Shown here piece by piece: positions 1-5,109 of a stretch of 5,626 nucleotides of DNA. Location: the NCBI GenBank assembly GCA_021823875.1, contig JAKAMD010000239.1:1-5626 (forward strand), given 5' to 3'. The stretch is from Pseudomonadota bacterium (GTDB taxonomy: Bacteria; Pseudomonadota; Alphaproteobacteria; Rhizobiales; Xanthobacteraceae). Position numbers and translations under genes: made by a program. A model generated the notes under the pieces. It was not told the DNA's origin. It ran no database searches and saw only the letters and a list, made by a program, of their open reading frames with translations. The first letter of the stretch is position 1; each line of letters opens with the position of its first letter.

Positions 1-1128
1 GTCGAACATCCGGTGACCGAGCTCGTCACCGGCATCGATCTGGTCGAGCAGATGATCCGCGTCGCCGCCGGCGAGAAGCTCAGCCTCAAGCAGAGCGACG
101 TGAAGATGAACGGCTGGGCGGTGGAAAGCCGCGTCTATGCCGAAGATCCGTACCGCAATTTCCTGCCCTCGATCGGCCGGCTCACGCGTTACCGGCCGCC
201 CGAAGAACACGTCACCGGCGGCGTGACGGTGCGCAACGACACCGGCGTCTACGAGGGCGGCGAGATCTCGCTCTACTACGACCCGATGATCGCCAAGCTC
301 GTCACGCATGCGGAAACGCGCGAGGCGGCGATCGAGGCGCAGGCCGATGCGCTCGATGCCTTTGTGATCGACGGCATCCGCCACAATATTCCGTTCCTGG
401 CCGCGCTGATGGCGCACAAGCGCTGGCGCGCCGGCAAATTGTCGACCGGCTTTATCGCCGAGGAATTCCCCGAAGGCTTCCACCCGCACCCGCCGGAAGG
501 CGCGCCGGCTGAGGTGTTGGCGGCGGTGGCGGCAGCGATCGATCACGTGATCGGCGAGCGTCGGCGACAGATTTCCGGTCAGGTCGGCGGCAAGCCGGTG
601 ACGCGCGAAAGCCGGCGCGCGGTTTGGCTCGGACACAATAAGATCAAACTCGACGTCAAACGCGAGAACGGCATCATCACCGTGCGCTTTCCCGACGCGA
701 AGAAACCGCGCGCCCGCCATCTCGCCTCCGACTGGAAGCCGGGCGATCCGCTGTGGACTGGCACGGTCGACGGCCATCTGGTGGCGGTGCAGGTGCGGCC
801 GATTCCGAACGGTTTCGTGCTCGCTTATCGCGGCGTCGAGACCAAGGCCTATGTCTACACTGAAAGTGAAGCGTCTTACGCGCGGCTGATGCCGGTGAAA
901 GAAGCCGCCGACAGCGGCAAGCAGGTGCACTGCCCGATGCCGGGCCTCGTCGTCTCCATCGCGGTCAAGGAAGGCCAGGAAGTGAAGGCCGGCGAGACCG
1001 TGGCGGTGGTCGAGGCCATGAAGATGGAGAACGTGCTGCGCGCCGAGATCGACGGCACGGTGAAGAAGATCCATTGCAAGCCGGGCGACAGCCTGGCCGT
1101 GGATGCGGTGATTTTGGAGTTTGCCTAG
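1..1128 (+). CDS. pccA: Propionyl-CoA carboxylase alpha (biotin) subunit, 3' part only
   Basis: Biotin-dependent carboxylase subunit that carboxylates biotin with ATP and bicarbonate. Its beta partner, not in this window, then makes methylmalonyl-CoA from propionyl-CoA in the cytoplasm. The open frame runs in from base 1, so the N-terminal half is missing; about 375 residues remain of a family usually near 670. The visible part opens inside the ATP-grasp biotin carboxylase domain with VEHPVTELVTGIDLVEQ, then RVYAEDP and the RNDTGVYEGGEI / YYDPMIAKL block. A linker or BT-type region follows (roughly residues 155-300). Last is a biotinyl domain (about 915-1125) with CPMPG and EAMKMEN; the lysine to be biotinylated is the codon at 1021-1023. 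The stop is TAG at 1126-1128. The RNDTGVYEGGEI wording and the long BT region favour propionyl- over acetyl- or methylcrotonyl-CoA carboxylase, but substrate cannot be fixed without the beta subunit. Confidence 0.9.
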   Translation, partial: VEHPVTELVTGIDLVEQMIRVAAGEKLSLKQSDVKMNGWAVESRVYAEDPYRNFLPSIGRLTRYRPPEEHVTGGVTVRNDTGVYEGGEISLYYDPMIAKLVTHAETREAAIEAQADALDAFVIDGIRHNIPFLAALMAHKRWRAGKLSTGFIAEEFPEGFHPHPPEGAPAEVLAAVAAAIDHVIGERRRQISGQVGGKPVTRESRRAVWLGHNKIKLDVKRENGIITVRFPDAKKPRARHLASDWKPGDPLWTGTVDGHLVAVQVRPIPNGFVLAYRGVETKAYVYTESEASYARLMPVKEAADSGKQVHCPMPGLVVSIAVKEGQEVKAGETVAVVEAMKMENVLRAEIDGTVKKIHCKPGDSLAVDAVILEFA

Positions 1129-1129
1129 C

Positions 1130-1237
1130 CGTCATTCCGGGGCGCTCGCGTTAGCGTGCGAACCCGGAATCCAGAAATAGGTGGAAACCACAGGTCTGGA
1201 TTCCGGGTTCCGACCTTCGGTTGGCCTCGGAATGACG
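1130..1237. repeat. Intergenic palindromic repeat with cloverleaf-like fold
   Basis: The sequence shows nested inverted repeats. Outer arms at 1130-1143 and 1224-1237 match at 13 of 14 positions. Inner arms at 1160-1175 and 1195-1210 are perfect 16-mers (GAACCCGGAATCCAGA and its complement). Small hairpins sit between them: CGCT/AGCG at 1143-1156, GTGG-AAA-CCAC at 1181-1191, and a 6-bp stem with one G-U at 1210-1224. The element starts two bases after the pccA stop and ends at the ribosome binding site of the next gene. Short GGAATCC-type palindromes of this sort are, as I recall, dispersed in Bradyrhizobiaceae genomes. Copy number cannot be judged here. It lacks a T-tract, so it is not a classic intrinsic terminator, though it could slow transcription. 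Confidence 0.8.
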
Positions 1238-1242
1238 GAGGA
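1237..1242 (+). promoter_or_regulatory. Shine-Dalgarno of the cyclotransferase-like gene
   Basis: GGAGGA lies six bases before the ATG at 1249. It decides the start against an upstream in-frame GTG at 1156, whose codons would fall inside the palindromic repeat. Its first base is also the last paired base of the repeat's outer stem. Confidence 0.8.
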
Positions 1243-1248
1243 AGGGCC

Positions 1249-1713
1249 ATGCCCCTTTACTTTGCCTACGGTTCCAATATGGCGCGCGCGGCCATGGCGC
1301 GGCGCTGCCCGGGCGCCCGTGCGGTGGGGCCGGCCATGCTCGATGGCTACGACTTCTTCGTCGGCGTCGACGGCTGGGGCTCGGTCAAGCGCAAGCCCGG
1401 CGCGGTTGTGCACGGCGTGCTGTGGACGCTGACGCCGCGCGACATGGCTGCGCTGCATGCCTATGAGTTGCTGCACCAGGGTCTCTACGATGTCCGCACG
1501 CTGCCGGTGCGGGTTGGCGGCAAACGCGTGCGCGCCATGATCTATCTGTTGCGCCGGCGCGCGCCGGGGCGGCCGAAGCCCGGTTATGTCGAGATGATTG
1601 TTGCCGCCGCCCGCGCCTGGAAACTGCCGGAGCGCTATATCCGCAGCGTCGAGCGCTGGTCGGTATCGCGCTTCACCGGCGCCCGCGTCATCGATGTGGG
1701 AGAACTGGCATAA
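1249..1713 (+). CDS. Gamma-glutamylcyclotransferase-fold (GGCT/AIG2-like) protein
   Basis: A 154-residue cytoplasmic protein. Family members release 5-oxoproline from gamma-glutamyl amines, amino acids or peptides, and the real substrate varies. The N-terminus has the family signature LYFAYGSNM (YGSN at residues 7-10), which forms the substrate loop. GYDFFVGVDGWGSVKRKPGA and VHGVLWTL (about 55-61) are the usual core strands. The acidic residue of the motif normally read as YEG is E73 in HAYELLHQGLY, in the right place for the catalytic glutamate, although the following glycine is replaced by leucine. The C-terminal GYVEMIVAAARAWKLPERYI helix is also typical. Length fits the family. ATG at 1249 is chosen because a good Shine-Dalgarno precedes it. 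It may be cotranscribed with pccA through the repeat, but no functional link is evident. Fold assignment is firm; enzyme activity is inferred. Confidence 0.85.
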   Translation: MPLYFAYGSNMARAAMARRCPGARAVGPAMLDGYDFFVGVDGWGSVKRKPGAVVHGVLWTLTPRDMAALHAYELLHQGLYDVRTLPVRVGGKRVRAMIYLLRRRAPGRPKPGYVEMIVAAARAWKLPERYIRSVERWSVSRFTGARVIDVGELA

Positions 1714-1755
1714 ACGTGGTCCGCTCCGCGATCGCGCAAGCCCGCCGGCAGGGCG

Positions 1756-1773
1756 TCGAACGCCGACGTTCGA
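1756..1773. promoter_or_regulatory. Dyad TCGAACG-ccga-CGTTCGA
   Basis: A perfect 7-bp inverted repeat with a four-base centre lies 43 bases after the cyclotransferase-like gene, just ahead of the tandem 20-bp repeat, which it overlaps by five bases. No T-run follows, so it looks more like a protein-binding dyad than a terminator. Function is inferred only from form and position. Confidence 0.4.
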
Positions 1774-1808
1774 TCTTGCCAGGATGCTTTCGATCTTGTC
1801 AGGATGTT
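1769..1808. repeat. Two tandem copies of a 20-bp unit
   Basis: The unit at 1769-1788 is repeated head to tail at 1789-1808 with 18 of 20 identical bases; both differences are C to T (positions 1779/1799 and 1787/1807). The core is TTCGATCTTGyCAGGATG. It is non-coding, upstream of the diguanylate cyclase gene. A 20-bp period is close to two helical turns, so both copies face the same side of the DNA, as paired regulator sites often do. It may equally be a chance duplication. Confidence 0.7.
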
Positions 1809-1854
1809 ATTATGAATTTTTTGTTGCTTGAGGTGCCGGCCAATTGAGTGCTTG

Positions 1855-1909
1855 GCACGCGTGCGATTTAGGGTTGAGTTTCAACGCAACCTGCGTAAAT
1901 GAATTCATT
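1855..1909. promoter_or_regulatory. AT-richer leader with two perfect palindromes upstream of the cyclase gene
   Basis: GCACGCGTGC at 1855-1864 and AATGAATTCATT at 1898-1909 are perfect palindromes, with a smaller dyad GTTGA-gtt-TCAAC at 1873-1885 between them. A weak sigma70-like pair (TTGAGT at 1874-1879, TAAATG at 1896-1901, 16-bp gap) overlaps the second palindrome. The region from about 1805 to 1985 is visibly richer in A and T than its surroundings, as expected for a promoter and leader. The promoter elements are a guess. Confidence 0.35.
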
Positions 1910-1987
1910 CAAAGTATTTTTAGCTTTTCTCGATACCTGTGCGGACTGATTTGTCTGTCGAAATTCCATAAGAATTGTCGGTGCTGG

Positions 1988-3247
1988 ATGCGCGCTCAGG
2001 CGGTCAGAAAAGAAATTCCGACACAGTTGCCCGCGCGCGACGCCGCGTTGCGGGATCGCGTTGATGCTTGTGCTGCCTGGATCAGGCAGTTACGGAATCA
2101 CGAGCCGCTGCCGGCTCTCCGTTTCGAGCAGGGCGATCCTTTGGCCGGCCTTGGTCAGGAATTGCAGTTGCTGGCGAGGGAGATTGAGCGCCGCGACCGT
2201 GAACTCGGACAGATATTGAACCTGGTCCAGACCGTCGAGCAGGGCGTATTCCTGGAAGAGGTGTTGAACCGAATCTTCGAAGGGTTTTCCGGGCTGATCC
2301 CCTATGAGCGTATCGGCTGTGCGTTTCTTTCCGAAGACGGCGAACAATTGACCGCCTATTGGGCGCGGTCAAAACTCGGCGCCTACAAGGTTTCGAGCGG
2401 CTATTCGCAAATGCTGAGCGGCAGCAGTCTCGAACTCGTTCTGCGCACCGGCCAGCCGCGCATCATCAATGATCTGGAAGAATATCTCAGAGAAAAGCCC
2501 GAATCCGACTCGACCCGGCGGATCGTGCAGGAAGGGGGGCGTTCCAGCCTCACATGTCCTTTGATTGCGGGCGAGCGGCCGATCGGTTTCCTGTTCTTCA
2601 CGAGTTGGAAAAAGAATACATACGGCGAAGAACACCAGAGCGTATTTCGCCAGATTGCAAATCAGGTTTCGATTGTCGTCGAAAAGAGTCGCATCTACCA
2701 GAAGATCATCGACCACAATCGTCAATTGATTGAAGAAGCAGAGAAGCTTGAAGAGGTGGCAACGCACGATGCGTTGACCGGCATCCTGAATCGTGGCGCC
2801 GTTATGCAGGCGTTGCAGAGGATTGCCGCGGAATCGGCGCGGACGCACAATGCATTCGGCGTCATCATGGCCGATATCGATCATTTCAAGCGGGTGAATG
2901 ACGATTTTGGACACGCCGCCGGTGACGAGGCATTGAAGGAGTTCGCGCATCGTCTCAAGCATGCGCTGCGTCAAGGCGACCATCTCGGTCGCTATGGCGG
3001 CGAGGAATTCATGATCATTATGCCGAATGCGACGATCGATATTATTAAAGGAACGGCGGAGCGTCTTCGTCAGACCATCGCGGGATCGCCTTTCGATCTC
3101 GGTAAAGCGATCAAGACGATTACCGCGAGTTTTGGAGTTGTCATTTCAAGCGAGGCGAAATATTCGCCGACGAGCGCTCTTGCGGCCGCTGATCGGGCGC
3201 TCTACGCTGCCAAGAACGGTGGACGCAACTGCGTCGTTGTCGCTTAA
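1988..3247 (+). CDS. Diguanylate cyclase with GAF and GGDEF domains
   Basis: Makes c-di-GMP from two GTP, the second messenger that favours attachment over swimming. From ATG 1988 the protein has 419 residues with no membrane segment, so it should be cytoplasmic. Residues about 55-90 are charged and helical. A GAF-type sensor domain follows (about 75-235; ligand unknown). A helical linker (about 235-257) leads to the GGDEF domain beginning at THDALTGILNR. Active-site features are intact: the metal aspartate in MADIDHFKRVND (D296), GHAAGDEAL, and the signature GGEEF at 337-341 (codons 2996-3010). An RxxD product-inhibition site, R328-D331, lies five residues before it, so feedback control by c-di-GMP is expected. 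No EAL or HD-GYP domain is present. The frame stays open up to TTG 1844, but those 48 extra codons are Cys/Phe-rich, unlike the family and AT-rich. ATG 1988 is preferred, though its ribosome site is weak. Confidence 0.92.
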   Translation: MRAQAVRKEIPTQLPARDAALRDRVDACAAWIRQLRNHEPLPALRFEQGDPLAGLGQELQLLAREIERRDRELGQILNLVQTVEQGVFLEEVLNRIFEGFSGLIPYERIGCAFLSEDGEQLTAYWARSKLGAYKVSSGYSQMLSGSSLELVLRTGQPRIINDLEEYLREKPESDSTRRIVQEGGRSSLTCPLIAGERPIGFLFFTSWKKNTYGEEHQSVFRQIANQVSIVVEKSRIYQKIIDHNRQLIEEAEKLEEVATHDALTGILNRGAVMQALQRIAAESARTHNAFGVIMADIDHFKRVNDDFGHAAGDEALKEFAHRLKHALRQGDHLGRYGGEEFMIIMPNATIDIIKGTAERLRQTIAGSPFDLGKAIKTITASFGVVISSEAKYSPTSALAAADRALYAAKNGGRNCVVVA

Positions 3248-3359
3248 TAGCGGTAGCAACGTCAGCTGTTGCCGGTCGCGGTCGAAGGCCGTTGCGAGAC
3301 GCCTCGGCGCGTAAAGCCGTCATTGGCGATTGCAGGACGATAGGAAGCAATTAGTCGGC

Positions 3360-3662
3360 ATGAACCAAAGCGTGATCCGCCACGTGATCGTGCAGGGCCG
3401 CGTGCAGGGTGTCGGCTTCCGTGCCTTCGTGGAATACGAGGCGGTGGCGCGTGGGCTCGAAGGCTGGGTGCGCAACCGGCACGAGGGTACGGTCGAAGCC
3501 GTGTTCAAGGGCGAGGAGACGGTCGTGCTCGACATGATCGAGGCCTGCAAGCGCGGTCCGTTCGCCGCGCGCGTCGATGCGCTGCATCAGCGCGACGGCG
3601 ATGCCGCCGACTTCAGGCCGCATCGTTCCGGCGAATTGTTCTCGGTGCTACCGACGGCCTGA
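3360..3662 (+). CDS. acyP: Acylphosphatase
   Basis: A small cytoplasmic hydrolase of carboxyl-phosphate bonds (acyl phosphates). It has 100 residues, the usual size of the stand-alone family. The phosphate-binding loop GRVQGVGFR holds the catalytic arginine R21. The second block, GWVRNRHEGTVEAVF, supplies the catalytic asparagine N39, 18 residues later as in characterised enzymes. The start is ATG 3360; AGGAAG at 3342-3347 is a possible, rather distant ribosome site, and a TTG at 3330 in frame would only add ten untypical residues. The 112-bp gap after the cyclase gene suggests its own transcript or loose coupling. Its last 76 bases are also the antisense of the lipB end. Lack of zinc-finger or HypF-type domains makes this a free acylphosphatase. 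Confidence 0.93.
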   Translation: MNQSVIRHVIVQGRVQGVGFRAFVEYEAVARGLEGWVRNRHEGTVEAVFKGEETVVLDMIEACKRGPFAARVDALHQRDGDAADFRPHRSGELFSVLPTA

Positions 3663-4363
3663 TCTGTCGTCGCCCCGAACAAGTTTTCGAATTCCTGCCG
3701 CAGCGCTTGGTCGACATCGTCCAAGGACGCCGCAAGACCGAGATCAGCGAGGCTGGTCACGCCATAGCGTTGCGCCGATACGCCGCAGGGCACGATGCCC
3801 GTGAAATGCGTTAGATCCGGCGCCACATTGAGCGCCATGCCGTGCAGCGTCACCCAGCGCGACACCCGGATGCCGATGGCGGCAATCTTGTCCTCGCGGC
3901 CTTCGCCTTTGTCCGGCCGGCGCACCCAGACGCCGACGCGGTCCTCGCGCCGCTCGCCGCTGACTCCGAAGTGGGCCAGCGTGCGGATGATCCATTCCTC
4001 CAGGGTTGCCACATAGCGCCGCACGTCCGGCCCGCGCCGCTTCAGGTCGAGCATCACATAGGCGACCCGCTGGCCGGGGCCGTGATAGGTCATCTGGCCG
4101 CCGCGGCCGCTCTCGAACACGGGGAAACGCGCCTCCAGCACGTCCTCACCCTTGGCGCTGGTGCCGGCGGTGTAGAGCGGCGGGTGCTCGACCAGCCAGA
4201 CCAGCTCGCCCGCCTCGCCGGCGGCGATCGCGGCGGCGCGTGCCTCCATGAAGGCGACCGCCTCCGGATAGGGCAGCAGGCCCTCGCGCGGGCGCCATTC
4301 GACCGGGGCGGCGCCCGGCGGCGCCGGCAGCCCGACCGGCAATTCGTCACGCGCGTTAATCAT
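3587..4363 (-). CDS. lipB: Lipoyl(octanoyl) transferase
   Basis: Moves the octanoyl group from acyl carrier protein to lipoyl-domain lysines (such as E2 of pyruvate and 2-oxoglutarate dehydrogenases, and GcvH), the first step of lipoate synthesis, which LipA completes. The protein has 258 residues. Visible family motifs are EHPPLYTAGTSA (59-70), RGGQMTYHGPGQRVAYVMLDL (from 87), KIAAIGIRVSRWVTLHG (159-175) and FTGIVPCGVSAQRYGVTSL (from 187). The catalytic pair is K159 and C193. The start MINARDEL at 4363 is chosen because further upstream the open frame runs antisense through fliN and loses family likeness. The C-terminal 25 or so residues (after NLFGATTD) are unlike the core and reach into acyP from the other strand. 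lipA is not in the window. GGTGA just before the ATG is the likely ribosome site. Confidence 0.95.
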   Translation of the reverse strand: MINARDELPVGLPAPPGAAPVEWRPREGLLPYPEAVAFMEARAAAIAAGEAGELVWLVEHPPLYTAGTSAKGEDVLEARFPVFESGRGGQMTYHGPGQRVAYVMLDLKRRGPDVRRYVATLEEWIIRTLAHFGVSGERREDRVGVWVRRPDKGEGREDKIAAIGIRVSRWVTLHGMALNVAPDLTHFTGIVPCGVSAQRYGVTSLADLGLAASLDDVDQALRQEFENLFGATTDQAVGSTENNSPERCGLKSAASPSR

Positions 4364-4367
4364 CCGT

Positions 4368-4384
4368 TCACCATACCGTGGTGA
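4368..4384 (-). promoter_or_regulatory. Hairpin or dyad over the lipB ribosome binding site
   Basis: TCACCA at 4368-4373 and TGGTGA at 4379-4384 form a perfect 6-bp inverted repeat around a five-base centre. Read on the lipB strand, the second arm contains GGTGA and ends four bases before the ATG. In RNA the stem would hide the ribosome site; in DNA it could be an operator in the 66-bp divergent gap between lipB and fliN. Both roles are inferred. Confidence 0.4.
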
Positions 4385-4394
4385 CCTGCTGCTA

Positions 4395-4411
4395 GCCCGC
4401 CACGCGCGGGC
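4395..4411. promoter_or_regulatory. GC-rich dyad in the lipB-fliN divergent gap
   Basis: GCCCGC at 4395-4400 and GCGGGC at 4406-4411 form a 6-bp stem with a five-base loop. It sits in the fliN leader, ending eight bases before its AGGGGG ribosome site at 4420-4425. The gap is too short for two spaced promoters, so the lipB and fliN promoters must overlap or fliN is transcribed from inside lipB. No clear -35/-10 pair is visible. Confidence 0.3.
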
Positions 4412-4429
4412 AGGGGTACAGGGGGATAT

Positions 4430-4672
4430 ATGTCCACGCTCGACAAGGTCGCCATCGATATCACGGTGGTGCTCGGAACCACCAGCATGCCGATCCATCA
4501 GGTGCTGCGGCTCGGCCGCGGCGCGGTGATCGAGCTGGACGCCACCGAGGAGGACGAGGTCAATATCCTCGCCAACACCCTGCCGGTGGCCAGGGGCAAG
4601 GTATCGGTGAACGGCAGCCGGATTGCCGTCGAAGTGAGCGATTTGCTGCCGCGACCGAAGGATATGCGGTGA
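4430..4672 (+). CDS. fliN: FliN-type flagellar motor switch protein (SpoA domain)
   Basis: An 80-residue protein made almost wholly of the SpoA (FliN/MotC) domain. FliN is part of the C-ring at the base of the flagellar motor, with FliM and FliG, and helps set rotation and export. From memory the match to the C-terminal half of E. coli FliN is close: IDITVVLGTTSMPIHQVLRLGRGAVIELD aligns with its I-P-V-K-L-T-V-E-L-G region, then VNILANTLPVARGKV and a final VSDLLP. The long acidic N-terminal segment of enteric FliN is absent. The ATG at 4430 follows AGGGGG at 4420-4425 with four bases between. No other flagellar gene lies within the window, which is unusual, so this may be a second FliN copy or a detached one. 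A role in a type III secretion C-ring (HrcQ-like) is less likely, given the close FliN match. Confidence 0.88.
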   Translation: MSTLDKVAIDITVVLGTTSMPIHQVLRLGRGAVIELDATEEDEVNILANTLPVARGKVSVNGSRIAVEVSDLLPRPKDMR

Positions 4673-4746
4673 GCCGCCCGCCCAACGCCTTGAACTAGCG
4701 CCAAAAAATAGCGGTGCGTGGGGCCCGGGGGCAAGCCGCACGGCCC

Positions 4747-4775
4747 TTGTCCAGGCAAACCCTATTTGTTACATG
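4747..4775 (+). promoter_or_regulatory. Possible sigma70 promoter for tRNA-Leu
   Basis: TTGTCC at 4747-4752 and TACATG at 4770-4775 are separated by 17 bases and would start transcription near 4782, about 40 bases before the tRNA. The -10 match is poor. The rest of the 151-bp gap after fliN (4673-4823) holds a GC-rich imperfect stem near 4712-4740 (GTGCG ... CGCAC) without a T-tract, and no gene. Confidence 0.25.
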
Positions 4776-4823
4776 AGCGCCGTCTTGGGACGTGAGGGTC
4801 TGACCTTTTCGTCCTATCCCCAT

Positions 4824-4908
4824 GCGGTCGTGGCGGAATTGGTAGACGCACTAGCTTGAGGTGCTAGCGGGTAACACCGTGGAGGTTCGAGTCCTCTCGA
4901 CCGCACCA
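4824..4908 (+). tRNA. tRNA-Leu (anticodon GAG), CCA encoded
   Basis: An 85-nt class II tRNA. The acceptor GCGGTCG (4824-4830) pairs with CGACCGC (4898-4904), followed by discriminator A and encoded CCA (4906-4908). The D-arm is GGCGGAATTGGTAGACGC. The anticodon stem CTAGC/GCTAG encloses the loop TTGAGGT with GAG at 4858-4860, reading CUC and CUU. A long variable arm (CGGGTAACACCG), as required for leucine tRNAs, precedes a T-arm GGAGG-TTCGAGT-CCTCT. All stems pair, with a single G-U in the T stem. Confidence 0.97.
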
Positions 4909-4935
4909 GCCTACGCACAATAGGTGCTTCGGCAA

Positions 4936-4960
4936 GACAGGCCCCGGCCTGTCGCTTTTC
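4936..4960 (+). terminator. Intrinsic terminator after tRNA-Leu
   Basis: GACAGGC-cccg-GCCTGTC (4936-4953) is a perfect 7-bp stem with a four-base loop, followed by GC and four T's (4956-4959). It starts 28 bases after the tRNA end, a normal distance for a tRNA transcript. The T-tract is short. Confidence 0.7.
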
Positions 4961-4966
4961 GGCTGA

Positions 4967-5038
4967 CGGGCCTTCGATGAAGGCCCGGACGCGCCCTACC
5001 GGCGCGATTCCGCTGGAGCCAAGCCTGCGCCAGCAGGC
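4967..5038. repeat. Three consecutive hairpins downstream of the tRNA terminator
   Basis: CGGGCCTT/AAGGCCCG (4967-4974 with 4980-4987, loop CGATG), CGCGCC/GGCGCG (4990-4995 with 5001-5006) and GCCTGC/GCAGGC (5023-5028 with 5033-5038) are perfect stems with loops of four or five bases. None has a T-tract in the plus direction. No open frame with family likeness lies here. They may be REP-like sequence or part of a terminator cluster between convergent units. Confidence 0.5.
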
Positions 5039-5049
5039 CTGCCCGAAAT

Positions 5050-5098
5050 CTGAATAAATTCAAAGCCCCAGTCGGCAGGCCGCCTCGAAGGCGCCGAC
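5050..5098 (-). terminator. Possible terminator of the deacetylase gene
   Basis: On the minus strand, twelve bases after the stop codon of the deacetylase gene, GTCGGC/GCCGAC (5071-5076 with 5093-5098) encloses a smaller GCCT-cga-AGGC stem and is followed by a T-rich but interrupted stretch (CTTTGAATTTATTCA). The five-base bulge on one arm and the broken T-tract make it imperfect. Confidence 0.4.
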
Positions 5099-5109
5099 CA
5101 TGGCCGGCG

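Noticed and set aside
1156..1248. GTG-started N-terminal extension of the GGCT-like protein
   Set aside because: The codons fall inside the palindromic repeat and the YFAYGSN signature starts right after ATG 1249, which has a good Shine-Dalgarno.
1132..1476. 114-codon minus-strand frame across the palindrome and GGCT-like gene
   Set aside because: It is built from the repeat and the antisense of a gene with a clear YGSN signature.
2369..2983. 204-codon open frame antisense to the cyclase gene
   Set aside because: It lies wholly opposite a gene with intact GAF and GGDEF motifs, shows no family motif or ribosome site, and is explained by GC-rich codon bias.
3330..3359. TTG start adding ten residues to acylphosphatase
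   Set aside because: Family proteins begin a few residues before the first strand, matching ATG 3360; the extension has no ribosome site.
1844..3662. Cyclase, acylphosphatase and FliN as a dedicated c-di-GMP/motility module
   Set aside because: The genes are separated by gaps and by oppositely oriented lipB, and each is a common stand-alone family; proximity alone does not support a system.
3842..4384. 180-codon plus-strand open frame opposite lipB
   Set aside because: It is His/Ala/Arg-rich shadow sequence of a clearly real lipB on the other strand.
4364..4741. Upstream extension of the lipB open frame (start at 4741)
   Set aside because: The extra 126 codons are antisense to fliN and unlike any LipB N-terminus; homology begins after MINARDEL at 4363.
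4824..4908. tRNA-Leu 3' end as a genomic-island attachment site
   Set aside because: No integrase gene or duplicated tRNA 3' end is visible in the 700 bases downstream; the claim would need more sequence.
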